From Scleroderma bovista (lineage: Eukaryota > Basidiomycota > Agaricomycetes > Boletales > Sclerodermataceae): a DNA stretch of 64,000 nt. Positions within the stretch are counted from its first letter, which is position 1; each line of letters opens with the position of its first letter. The stretch lies in NCBI GenBank assembly GCA_037178675.1, contig JAYMGJ010000370.1:62001-126000 (forward strand). The letters run 5' to 3'. Shown here piece after piece: positions 1 to 12,400 of the stretch. Made by a program: the position numbers and the translations under genes. Under the pieces are notes generated by a model that searched no databases, had not been told where the DNA came from, and saw nothing but the letters and a program-made list of their open reading frames with translations.

Positions 1-473
1 CAGTGGCTGTTGGCGAGGAGCGCTTGAGGGTTACCGTTACGCCTCGTCACACATCTGAACAAATCGACGGACTCGTTAAAGCCCTTGATATAGTCTTCAC
101 TGATCTGAATATTAACCGGGTCAGAGACTGGGTCGAGCTAGGTGGACGCGCCAATGTCGGGGTTACTCAAGCTGCTACAGTCAAACCGATCTGGACCGAC
201 GCTCAGATTAACGTGGCGGGGAAGCAGAAGACACTGCGAAACGGACAAAGGGCGGTGATCAACGCTCAGGCAGTCCAGACTGTTCGCGATGAGTTCGAGG
301 ACCTGTTGGGACCTATTGAGATGACCGAGGTGGGAAAGAGGACGGAGGAGGCGTTGTTTACAGGCGCAATGGATTTGACAGCAGCCAGACTCAAGAGCAT
401 TTCTCGTCGCACCTATTCACCTGTTGCTCGTATTGAAGTTCCACGGGCTGTACAGGCTGCTGTTGCTGCTTAG
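1..473 (+). CDS. HEM1: 5-aminolevulinate synthase, C-terminal part (partial)
   Basis: The reading frame is open from the window edge and stops at 473. It begins inside the conserved pyridoxal-phosphate-enzyme C-terminal segment VAVGEERLRVTVTPRHT, followed by VRDWVELGGRANVGV. The latter matches the fungal tail of 5-aminolevulinate synthase, in which the yeast enzyme also has a VRDW...GG..GVG stretch. The enzyme condenses glycine and succinyl-CoA in the mitochondrial matrix as the first step of haem synthesis. The catalytic lysine lies upstream of the window. About 100 residues follow the conserved core, more than in bacterial enzymes. The gene converges with the WKF gene, with only 73 bp between the stop codons. 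Another alpha-oxoamine synthase is the alternative, but the tail favours this one. Confidence 0.8.
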   Translation, partial: VAVGEERLRVTVTPRHTSEQIDGLVKALDIVFTDLNINRVRDWVELGGRANVGVTQAATVKPIWTDAQINVAGKQKTLRNGQRAVINAQAVQTVRDEFEDLLGPIEMTEVGKRTEEALFTGAMDLTAARLKSISRRTYSPVARIEVPRAVQAAVAA

Positions 474-546
474 AGTTAATTGCTTATCGTATGTGATTGG
501 TCAGTTGGTAGTTTGTGGTATGGAATGTCAATCGATTGGGGCTGCG

Positions 547-1474
547 TTAGTTTGATTCTGTGAGAGCAGCGAGTAGCGAACGCGCTCGAGAGTCGATTGT
601 GCTAATAGAGGATGAGCCTTGGATGGAATCAGCTTGACTTTCTGCGCCAGGCGCTGCTTCATCAGATGGTTTCATCTTCGACTTGCACGTCTCGGTCAGT
701 GTCTGCAGTGCCTGGCATAAGATGTTTCAAAGGATGTAGTGCATAAACCCACTTGTCGAATCGCTCCCTTGAGGCCCATCAGATATTGTCTTACAAGCGG
801 CGTGTATTTATCGGGAATCTGCAGGATGTCATGAGATGAATGGCACAAATGATTTGCGACGTAAACTCGCCGCCTGCTCGGACCATATATTTCGTATTAA
901 CCAGTTCTGTTTTGCTTTATTGAATTTCCACAGTGATGGGGAATAAAAGCGTTGATATGCGTAGGATAAAGCTGGTGACAATGCACAAGTCCGCGTAGCC
1001 CAATATGACAAGTATGCCTACCTTTGCAATTTTGTTCAGTCAGTGATGCATCACTCGAGGGGTCAAAAGAAAGAAAATCATTTTCGTCGCCATCCGAGGA
1101 AAACGTCCGCGGAGGGGCTTCTTCTGTATTATCGTGTGACCTCCGTTTCTTGTTTTTCCGTTTCTTGCTCTTTTCCTCGTGTGCTGCAGAGGGGACATCG
1201 ACCACGGTGGACGGCGAAGTAGGATCGCGCTTCCGCTTCTTTCTTTTTTCCCCTCGGGCATCTAAATATCAGATTCTTTGTCTGTAGTAGGTACGTATGT
1301 AGAGTATTGCTTACCATCGTCGTCATTCCTCTCCTTTGGAGGGTCACTACCGTGGGCTGTGAGGACGTTACTATGTTGGGCCTCCCTCACTTGCACACTC
1401 TTTTTCGACTTCGAAGTGGTCTCATCCAGATCTCCGTGTTCGTTTGGATCTCCGTTGTATTTGCGAGGGCGCAT
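547..1474 (-). CDS. WKF-domain protein, C7orf50-like, five exons
   Basis: Reconstructed from splice sites. Exons run 1474-1315, 1261-1022, 971-871, 818-753 and 702-547 and total 723 nt in one frame (240 aa). The N-terminal half is Lys/Arg-rich and acidic and looks nucleolar. The C-terminal half contains WKFNKAKQNWLIRNIW, then IPDKYTPLVRQYLMGLKG, which is the signature of the WKF domain (human C7orf50 family). Function of the family is poorly defined; a nucleolar role is an inference from the basic tail. Introns are 50-53 nt. The third (819-870) needs a GC donor (GCGAGT) to join SEQA to IPDK in frame. The gene is divergent from ARL1 with 105 bp between the start codons. The domain is split by introns, so no long open frame reveals it. 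Confidence 0.75.
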
Positions 1475-1579
1475 AGTCTAGTAGTATTAGAGAAAAAGGG
1501 GGCGGTGAAGGCGAAGGCACGTGACCACTCATAGAATTTGGGTTCTGTGTTCCACCGTGTCGCACTCCTCTCAATTTCC
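1475..1579. promoter_or_regulatory. Shared divergent promoter, WKF gene / ARL1
   Basis: Only 105 bp separate the two start codons, so both core promoters and leaders must lie here or overlap the genes. The stretch contains a CACGTG-type motif (gcacgtgac, about 1517-1525). No clear TATA box was seen. Confidence 0.4.
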
Positions 1580-2460
1580 ATGGGCCTCACGTTCTCGTCG
1601 CTGTTCCAGTCACTGGGACAGCTAATGCGGTGGAGCAAAGACAAGGACATCCGCATTCTCATGCTGGGTCTTGATTCAGCCGGGAAGGTGCGCAGTCAGC
1701 ACCACAGTGGTACGATCCCCGAGTTGACCACGATAACAGACGACTATCCTATACCGACTACAAGTGAGTGTGTCGTCTTCCCCTAGCTGTGTATGGCATT
1801 GACGCCCAATTAGATTGGGGAAGTAGTCTCGACGATACCCAGCAAGTCTGCTTCTACGCATGATGACATAACAAGCTGACGTTCACAAAATAGCCATCGG
1901 TTTCAATGTTGAGACTGTTCAGGTTGTCCCCCCTTCTCTAGATTCGCGGTAGATGTCTTGACTAACCCCTGCGCAGTACAAAAACATAAAGTTCCAAGTT
2001 TGGGATCTTGGAGGACAGTCGAGCATTCGGTACGTGTTATCGGTTACTCCACTGAATCGTTGTATCACACCGTTTCCCAAGGCCATATTGGCGGTGTTAC
2101 TTCCCGAATACGTCGGCCATCATCTACGTCATAGATTCGTCTGATCACGCTCGATTGTCCACGTCACGGAGCGAGCTATTGACGATGCTATCAGAGGATG
2201 AGCTCTCTGGTGTCCCGCTTCTTGTTTTCTGCAACAAACAAGACGTCGAGGGTGCTCTAAAACCGGAAGAGATCAGCGACAGTCTTGGCCTTGCGGGTAA
2301 AGAAACGTCACGACAATGGAGTGTCCGTGGAAGTTGTGCCACGAAGGGCGAAGGGTTAGAGGAGGGCCTTGATTGGTATGTTTCCCATCAATTCTTGCAT
2401 CTGTTTTGTAGGTATACTCATGATATATCTAGGTTGGTGAATGCCATCCAGAAGAAGTAG
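1580..2460 (+). CDS. ARL1: ARF-like GTPase 1 (Arl1)
   Basis: Seven exons: 1580-1687, 1740-1763, 1814-1841, 1894-1922, 1977-2029, 2082-2375 and 2433-2460. They join to 564 nt (187 aa). The protein starts MGLTFSS, so Gly2 is a likely N-myristoylation site. It carries the P-loop GLDSAGKTT, switch I IPTIGFNVET, the WDLGGQ motif and the NKQD guanine-specificity motif. It ends GLDWLVNAIQKK. The switch segments and YWRCYFPNTSAIIYVIDSSD match Arl1 rather than Arf1. Arl1 acts at the trans-Golgi and recruits GRIP-domain tethers. Intron 3 (1842-1893) uses a GCAAGT donor; only that junction restores IPTIGFN. The start at 1580 is preferred over an in-frame ATG at 1538 because of the myristoyl glycine. Confidence 0.93.
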
Positions 2461-2717
2461 ATGGACTACACGTCATATCCTTCGAGTTCTCTTGCATATC
2501 ACTTGCCGGAATTATCTTGGTCGGGCCCTGGTAATTCATTATATAGCAAACGTTGACATTACATATCATCTAATATACTACTAGACTTGCTTTCCCTGAG
2601 GAACATGTGGAATTGAACTGCAGCACACACTGCGGGCTCACATGCATTGGTTGTCCTGTTCTCGACTGATTGTGGTTTGTGGTACCCACAGGCTCTCATC
2701 CGAGATAATTGGAGGTG

Positions 2718-4507
2718 TCATCTGGGGTATATACCACTTGACCACTCCCACTCCCATAGGTTGTCCTCCGGGTGTGCTATGCAATTTTGATACACGTCCA
2801 GGTCGGGTCGCCAGACACGAACAGTCCTGTCATCGGCACAAGAGGCGACCATGTCATTCGCCCAGTCGACAGCGCCGATCTCACCAGTCTGTCCCCGCAG
2901 CTCCGCAGAGGCGGTCAAAGACTCGGTGGGTCCTCTGGTACGAGGTGAGGCACTGAGGCGACCGGCATTACTGATGTCGTAGAGGAATAGACTGCCATTC
3001 TTGCCAGCACATCCGCTGGCAAGCCATCGCCCGCACGGTGAGCTCGCAAGATGGACATAGAAACTCGATAGCAGATTAGGGTGCGTGAATGAATCCACTG
3101 AGATCAGTGTTAAGGAATCGTAGGCGTGAATACGATTGTCAGCTCCAAGCGCGAAGAGAAGGCCTGCTGAAGGTCCAGAGCCCGCACATAGGGACATGAG
3201 ACCACGCGGACGACGAGCACCGTGCAACACTGTTGGATCAACGGGGGATGTGCATGCGGGGGCCATTGGGACTGGCTTCTTCGTTCGCTTGCCAGCTGAC
3301 TTAGCTTCGGGTTGACGGAGATCCCACATATTGAGTTGACTACATGATATGTCAACGCCACAATACGGTCATGGAACCCTGTGCTACCTACCCATCAAAG
3401 GATCCACTGCTCACAAGAGTGTGTGCATTGGTATATACCAGGCCAGTGACGCCTCGCGGTGAGGGCTGGACCTTTTTCCTCCCCCCTTTGCTCTTCTCTT
3501 GCCCATGGGCGGCATTGATGGCCACTACTGGATATGAAGTTGGAAAATCTTCCTCCGGAGCGGGACTTGTGCCGCTATTATTGGTGACCCGCAAATCCCA
3601 CAAGTAGATATTACCATCTCGGCCGCCTGTGCTGAGAAGGTCAGGATGTGAAGGGTCCCAGGCGATGCACTTGACAGTGCTAGAGTGGCCACGAAGGACC
3701 TGTATGGTTTCTGTCGTTTCCACGGAGGTGATGTGGGCTGTTTTATCGCCTGATGCCGTAGCAAGGACGGAATCATCGGGTCCCCATTTAATATTGAAGA
3801 TTCCATTGGAATGTGGCCGAAGCGTTTGCCGATACCCTATAAAAGGAGTCGGTCATTCGGACTGATGTGTATGGATGAGAGTAAATACCATGATCCCAGC
3901 CTTTTCGTCCTGAAGTTTTCAGAATGATCGCACTTCCTTCTTCGGTAGCGACCGCGAGATACGGGGTGCCGTTATGTTTTGCACCTAGAAGTGTACTGTA
4001 AGTTTGAATATCTTCAAGGAGACTTCGAGTCCCTACCATTTGAATATGCACATGCATAAGGAGGTGCCACGAAAGTGGTATCTGAGTAAGAGTGGCATGT
4101 ATACACGTCGAATTTGTATGATGATACAAATGACTGCAGAACGCGACGAGAAGGGACTATAAAACGTGGTTTTAGGAACAATGCCCGAATGAAAGGGGAC
4201 TTGGCGTACGAATAGTAGGTGCAGCCACAGTGGGTGGACGGAAGGATGCAGTTTTGAGCAGATTAAACATCGTATGACGACGTGTTCTGCTGTTGAGCAC
4301 GTTGACTGGCTCCATTTCAATGTCACTATCGTCATCAGAGTCATTTTCAGCTTGGTTTACAATCTTGAGTCGTTTCGTTGGCGTCTCGTCTAGTTGAGAG
4401 ATCTTGCGTTTGCACCCAACATCTTGTGGGGGTGTTGGCAGACAAATTCTGTTGTCTGGACAGACATTGGTCGCATTCGACAAGGGTTTCTGTGGAACGT
4501 AGGCCAT
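2718..4507 (-). CDS. CDT2: CDT2/DTL-type WD40 substrate receptor of CRL4
   Basis: A multi-exon gene reading from MAYVPQKPLSN at 4507 to the stop at 2718. The acidic N-terminal region contains TPTKRLKIV and DDDSDIEME. A WD40 propeller follows: AKHNGTPYLAVATEEGSAI, DDSVLATASGDKTAHI, GHSSTVKCIAWDPSHPDLL then STGGRDGNIYLWDLR, SSGSFDG, MWDLRQPEA, and finally AVDWANDMVASCADDRTVRVW. The wording of the GHSSTVK...STGGRDG...WDLR repeat is typical of Cdt2/DTL, the receptor that brings Cdt1 and related substrates to the CUL4-DDB1 ubiquitin ligase during replication. The protein ends almost directly after the last repeat, so no long C-terminal tail with a PCNA box is visible. The frame is open up to 4549, so an earlier start is possible. 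Some exon borders near 4170 and 3330-3390 are not resolved. Confidence 0.8.
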
Positions 4508-4665
4508 AGTAGTGGAGATGAGTAGCGACACGACGAAAAGACGCGTCAATAATAAACGCGTTCGCGTCAGTCACGTGCAATTGATGAGATCAGCTGCCGA
4601 ACAGCAAGTAAAAGCATGCACATTCCGAAGTCGGGTTGAGCACTGAATATTGCAACAGAATTAGC
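4508..4665. promoter_or_regulatory. Shared divergent promoter, CDT2 / LYS12
   Basis: A 158-bp gap lies between the two divergent start codons. It contains a CACGTG motif (cagtcacgtgca, about 4567-4578), a possible bHLH-type site. Assignment to either gene is inference. Confidence 0.4.
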
Positions 4666-6214
<1,549 letters not shown>

Positions 6215-6394
6215 TGGTGTATGTATTCCCACATGACCTGTACCTGAGCTGGCCCGGGGGTACATAACGTGTTGGCTGGCTCGTGCGTTCTCTCGTCGAG
6301 GCCACCGCGCGTTTTTCATTTTGCTCGCGTGCTGCGTGCGTCATCTTCCACGAGGATAGCAGTATTCGATCTCTGGCTACATTCGACGGTGCAG

Positions 6395-8735
6395 ATGGGC
6401 AAGAACACTAATAAGAAGGGGAAGCAGAAGGAGGCCTCTGCGATCGGAGGTCCTGCTCCCCCACCCCCACGGGCGCCTCCCCAACCCCACCCCGACGGGG
6501 CTGCCTCCATCACAAAGGTGCCCTCGCCGCCCGCCGCGAAACACATTCGACACCTACCGATCACCATCGACACCATTGAGGAGGAAGACGCCCACGCGGG
6601 CCCCTCGGGTAGGCCTGTCCTGACCACCGTGCTCGAGTTGGTCTGATCACATCTTAGGGGCCTCGATATATGGAGAGAACAGTTGGGAAGACCTGGGCCA
6701 GCGGGGAGACGTGACGGACGCTGGAGACTGGGCACCCGCACCCGGAAATGGCAACGACTGGGGACCAAACGACGTCGGCTGGGAAACAAATCCTCTTCCA
6801 CAGATACAAGAACTACCGTCATCCCCACCGCCGCTACCACCACCACCACCACCACCACCACCGCCGGCCCCGCCACTAGTTCAGTCTCAGCAACAGAAGA
6901 ATCCGGGCGGAAACAGTTGGGCGCAGGTCAAGCAGCAACAGCAGCAGCGCGCGCAGCCGCAACAACACCAACACCAACCGCAGCGTCGACAGAATGCTAT
7001 CACGCCAGCAATGGGTCGACCTGCCTGGAATCACCAAGACGGCATGAACAAAACAGGTTGGAACACTTCCAAGAACCACCATACGAAAGACGGCTGGAAC
7101 AATTGGGCAGCAGAAAGTGGTTTGGCGGCCCAGACGGATTGGCAAGATCAGGAGGACGATTTCGACGAAGACGGTTGGAACGATGCAACCCCCAATAGCT
7201 GGGCTCAACAGGGCTCCGGGTGGGGTCATGCTGCATCAGTGCAGTCCGCTCAAAATCACGCAACGCCGCGTCACCATCAAGGTGGCTGGCAGAATTGGGG
7301 TGCAGAAGCGCAAAGGTTACCCAAGGTGACTTTTGATCCCGCTATCCCTCCTTCCCCTAGTACAGCTGGGAACAGGCTTGCCCTCTCCCAACCTCAGCAG
7401 TCCCAGATTCTGAATTCATTGCTCAATCGATCGCAACAGAATCATCAACCACTCCCAAACCCTCCAAACCAAGGAGGAATATATCCCCCCGCTGCCACCC
7501 CGGGCTGGAACCAGGTCCCGCAAAAGCGGCCCCCACAGAATGTCCAGCAACACGTCCAGCAACATTTCCCTGAACATGTCCAGCAACAAGCCTTCTATCA
7601 TGACCCACAACAACCCATTCACGGCGCACAACAATCCTTCCATCACGGCGCACAACACGGCCATCACAACGGAAATAATAATAATAATAATAAGCAGCAG
7701 TCCAAGAAACAGAAGAAACACCAACAGGACCCCAACGACGTCTGGGGGCTTGGTGAAGGTTGGAGTGACCTGCACGAAGACGAGAATGGCGCCATGCATG
7801 ATGCATGGGCTCAGAAGCCGCAATTTCCTCTACCCAGCAACGGTATCAGTGGAGTTCCTACTCCGGCGCTCGCTCCCGTTGACCCTTTCAGCATTCACGC
7901 TTCCCCAAAAAACAAACTTGGGCTTTCGGTATATACCAACGACGCACAAATGTCGAAGACGCTCTCATATGCGTATCAAGGCTCCGGATCATCTCCTGGC
8001 GGTGGCACAGGTCGTATGGCAATGAAAATGCTCGCCGATGTGCACTTCATAGAATCTCAGGGCAATGCTCTCAACAGCGCTCGGAATGCATTTTACAATA
8101 CGTCACGCAAGGCAAGCGACCGCTTCCATTGGTTATTCCCAGCAGAAAAAGATGATCGCGTTGCCAATCTCATGGATTGGATTGACACGTTAACCTTTGC
8201 CATTGCATCGTTTGGAGTGAGTGTAGTCGTTTTATCCCAACAGATGGTCTCATCTCTTGCGTAGCTGCAGAAGTTCCTTCATACGCGGGAACGCGGGGCG
8301 TTGGTAATCAACGCCGACTATGCTCCCCCACAAGCGCCTGATGATTACGCCTTGGACTGGATGACCTGGGATCAGATCCAACCCACCATGGATCGCACTT
8401 TGCAAGTGTCCGTCGGATATTACAACCCCACCACTCACGTCATTGTCATCGTCTATCTTCCGTCACCATCCGGGAATAGCGTGGCCATTTGGAGACGCAA
8501 GCTTGCTATACCGGACAATATTCGGCTATCGCATCAAGCACAGATGACGCAGGTCATGTCTTCCCTGCACAAACCATACATCGTACACGTGGAAGAGTAC
8601 GTGTATCCGTTAATATTGCGTTTCGGTTGTCGGTGCTTATGGCTGTGCAGGCTACCATCATTGAAGACTGAGGATAAACCATCCCAGAAGAAGAAGAAAA
8701 AGCGGAAATGGTACAAGTTATGGCTATCAACATGA
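6395..8735 (+). CDS. Gln/Pro-rich protein with conserved C-terminal domain (CcmS-related type)
   Basis: Exons 6395-6608, 6658-8216, 8265-8596 and 8651-8735 join in frame to 2,190 nt (729 aa). The start MGKNTNKKGKQKEAS is basic. A long low-complexity part follows: a run of prolines near residue 130, many Gln, His and Asn, a poly-Asn stretch, and repeated W-x-N/D motifs (GWNNWAAES, GGWQNWGAE). The last 250 residues are ordered: LSYAYQGSGSSPGGG, FHWLFPAEKDDRVANLMDW, LQKFLHTRERGALVINADY, WRRKLAIPDNIRLSHQAQ. I recall this domain from Agaricomycete predicted proteins labelled 'CcmS-related', but no biochemical role is known to me. The protein ends with a Lys-rich tail (KKKKKRKW). Function is unknown. 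Confidence 0.8.
6834..6863 (+). repeat. CCA/CCG microsatellite encoding polyproline
   Basis: About ten tandem CCA or CCG triplets lie inside the coding sequence and encode an uninterrupted proline run. The tract is in frame, so length changes would alter the protein without a frameshift. Confidence 0.85.
7673..7693 (+). repeat. AAT microsatellite encoding polyasparagine
   Basis: About seven tandem AAT units encode a short Asn run in the low-complexity part of the same gene. Confidence 0.85.
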
Positions 8736-9485
8736 GTTTTGCTTTGCTTTCTGTATATGTACGAGTATCGCTTTCTTTGTTTTGACGGTTGTGCCATGAT
8801 CATGTCTTGCTACTCATGAGGTTTTATATTCGGCCAGTCTATGCGCCTCTTGTTTCGTTGGTTTTACTAGGGACATGGATGTATATACCCTAGGCTACTA
8901 TATGACATACATTGGAGTACAGTATGCGGCACTAACCCGCTCAAGGGTGCATGACCTATTATTTCTTCAGAGTAACTTACATCCCAATCCGACTGGCGAA
9001 ACGCTCTTACTGCCGTAGTTCTGCGGTCTGAATGCATGCACATGCACACTTACTAGTATCTAGTTTCTGAGGACCGCGCAGGGAGGATATTGTCCGAGTT
9101 GAAAAAGGAGCGTGAGGCGTGTTCTCAAGGATACTATAAAGATTGGCCCTCTCACAGTTCACGGTATCGATAGACACAGCGCTGTGTAGATGACCCAGTT
9201 GGTGGGAGAGGACGTCCGTTTATCGTCACATGCATCAGAAACGTTGCGAGGACAACAAAGCTTCTTGTAGGCAAACGGAAGAATAAGACTCAATTAGGCT
9301 CCGTGTCGGTGTACCTGGTAGGCGCTTAGGTAATCGGGCGCATTCGCCTCGTTGAGGTCTGCAGGAGGTCGAAACGACTCCGCATCAGCGACTACATACA
9401 TAGCATCCCAGGAAATGCTACATTCCTCTGGCTAATCTCCTCGTCTACATATCCTCTCCTTCCGCTCCCTACTACACCAAAAAGC
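8736..9485. other. Intergenic region with promoter of the GAR-domain gene
   Basis: 750 bp with no supportable gene. A TATA-like element (ctataaaga, about 9134-9142) lies about 350 bp upstream of the next start. The 70 bp before the ATG at 9486 are pyrimidine-rich, as is common in fungal leaders. Confidence 0.5.
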
Positions 9486-12400
9486 ATGTCTCCCGAGGCA
9501 GCACTCACTCCGGTTACCCTGGAACCGACACCCAATACTGCGTCTGGCACGCCCCCTCCTGTCGTCTCTCACCAGGCCTTTATTGGCTCTGAGGACAAAG
9601 ACGCCCACTCGGATCAGATTTGCAACCCTAACGACTCAGAGGAAGAGACCTTGGAGTCCCACGAAGTGATCGAGCTTCAAGCATTCAGCGAAAGGAAAGC
9701 GTGGATAGAAGAGAAAATCAAAGTGAGCACCCGCGTGGTGATCTATGCATACAGGATGATGACCCATTGCCCTAGTTCTTGGAGAGTCTTCCGCCCATCG
9801 AGGTCTTTGTCGGAGTTGACTCTCTACGTCACTCGGCCGAGCCTATCCCCGGCTTACCCACCCGCGAGCAACTACAAGAATGGCTCGCAGAACACGACAG
9901 AATCGAGAAAGAGACAGAAATATTCGATTCTGGCGAGCTCAAGAAACTCAGAAAGTTCACCAAGGGTACGGCTCAACGTTGCCTCCGCTACCTCCCCCCT
10001 CGCTGACTTGCGCCGCACAGCCGCCACTCAACGCCACCTCTCCCCAGAAGACACCGATCTTATCGAACTCACTCTCACTACCATTTATGAACTGGATAAG
10101 CTACTCCACCTCTTGCGTGACCGCTCCGAGAACCTTGACCTCCTCGGTGTCCGGCTGACTTGGGAAGAACACAGGACTGCAGCATGGTCAGACCTCGATA
10201 AACTCCTGGCAGATATTGGGTCGTTCCTTGTCACCCGCGCCCGGTGGACGCCTTCAATATACGAGGTCATGTCAAAACACGAGGAGAAACCTTCCGCACG
10301 GCGTGGCTCTGTCGCTTCCATGGCATCAGATACCTCTGTAACCACCGGTCCTGGTTTCTCTCGTTCTGCACGCTTCAGACTTGCAGAACTACTATCACGC
10401 GATGCAGCCCAGATCGCTGGCAAGATATCCTCCCTCAGATACGGTAAAATAGCTGCAGCTGGGAAGGCGTTGGACAAGCTCATCGACAACAGTCGCAAAC
10501 CTGTACCAGAAGAGCTCCTCGACGAACAGGACAAACTCGAGGAGAGGGGCATCAATGACATGGAAGACGTAGGCAAATTTGTCTTGAACGTCGTCACCCA
10601 ATGGCGAAAGTAATGGTCGTGTCCTACTTGCAAACTCAACCAAGGCTGACCATATGTCACAGGGCCGATGAGCTCTACGTGGAAACCCTGAAGGATCGAA
10701 ATGCGGCTCAGAATCTCTTGGAGGAAATTGAGACGGCCAAACTGTACCACCCCACACCTCGCCAAAGCAGTAATTTTACCTCTCGCGCTGATACTCTCAT
10801 CAAGCGACTCGCTCTGCGTGGGAATCCCTTCTCTGACGTGAACTTATTTCCCTGCCCGGCACACTCGCTCTTCTCTGAACAGACGTCTTTCAACGAAAGC
10901 CTTGTTCGTACCCTGTCGTCAGAGCTATCCAGTACCGGAGAACTTGTCTCCAAGATCGACCTGCTGGCGAAAGAGTATCGTGCGGGGTATGAAGCAGTCA
11001 AAGAGGTTGATACGCTCTCTCAAAGCTTAGGCGAATCACTGTTGCACTCTCGCTCGATCACCGAAAGGCTTTTGAATGGTGTTGTGGCTTCTGATGGCGA
11101 CGGTTCTCCGCCGGACTTATCTTCTGAACATTGCTTGGATCCAACTGCACATGCTGCCTTCCTTACACTCCTGCCTTCAATACTGCAAGAGTCCGACCAA
11201 GTTCATGCTACACTCACTAAACTCATGGGTGCCTATCAGTTGGCCCTTCATAATGTGGATCGCCCTGGCATCGATCCTACATTCAAGCAAAATGCAGCAG
11301 CTCGATTTGATGCACTTCTCTCTGTGCGTGATGAAACGCTCAACATCGTCGATGATACCAATGCCCGTGTCGGCCGCCTTCGGGTCGTGCGAAGAGTATG
11401 GTCAATGATGGATGGTGTCAAGAAAGGTCTGCGGAGCATGCAATCCGATATCGCTGAAATACTGGTCAAGGAGCGTTGGATGCAACGAGTGGACATCACC
11501 GAGCCCCTGACACCACAATCACCTGATGTCGAGCTCCCTGCTTCTGCCTGTTCAATATCCCAATTAGATATTCTTCCCCAGCTCGATTCAATGCGGTACA
11601 CCCTCTCACATGACATCGCAACTCCATTGGCTTCACTGTCTGGATCGTTAGAGCAGCCCCTAGATGATTTCTTTGCTCGCGCTTCCGCTGATCTGTTGAA
11701 ACGATTGGACAACATTAAGGAGATAGTGGCACTGGTGGAGGCTGTCCAGTCTCAGTCTTCGGTCATGGCTTCTATTCAAGATGACGTTCATGATTTGCAG
11801 TTGAAGGTAGAGGATCTACGGATTCGTTTTGACGTTGCGATCGAGGAGATCTTAACAGGCGAGGTATCGGACGACACTCTGGAGGAGGAACAATCCCACC
11901 TACAAGCAGATGCAGACTCCCTCCGCAAGGCTGTCCGTACCTTTATAGACGGGATCGCTCAACGTGTTCAATTCGTATCATGCGGTCCTTACTCGCAGGC
12001 TTTTACCAGGCTTTTCTCCCGCAGGGCCCCATCGGTTGTTGATATTCGCGTCGGTGCTGACTTGCCTTCAACAACCGACTTGCCATTTACGCTTGGAAGT
12101 CTGGATGATGCTATTCGTGCAGACTGCAATTCGTTTACCATGAGACTTGCCGGGGACGTCGGCAGTCTGGACCGCAAAGTTGATGGCTTGAAGTTGGCTT
12201 GCATGGCCAAAGTCGCTGATGGCGGGATCGCCGCAGCCACCGAAGAACTCCGGGGGATCAACCGAGAGTTTGAGTCGCTGCGATCAACCCTTTCGTCTAT
12301 CTCACAACAGGAAGAAAAGCTTGCCCAACTACAAGTGTTATCTCAGGAGGTCGAACAGCACGCTTCCCATCACCGTTCCCACCTCTTCCACTCTCTTTCC

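Noticed and set aside
1024..1287. 87-codon plus-strand frame opposite the WKF gene
   Set aside because: Phe/Ser/Arg-rich complement of the Lys-rich exon; no homology.
10085..10765. 226-codon minus-strand frame inside the GAR-domain gene
   Set aside because: Antisense shadow of a well-supported coding exon; Ser/Arg-rich composition mirrors the sense strand.
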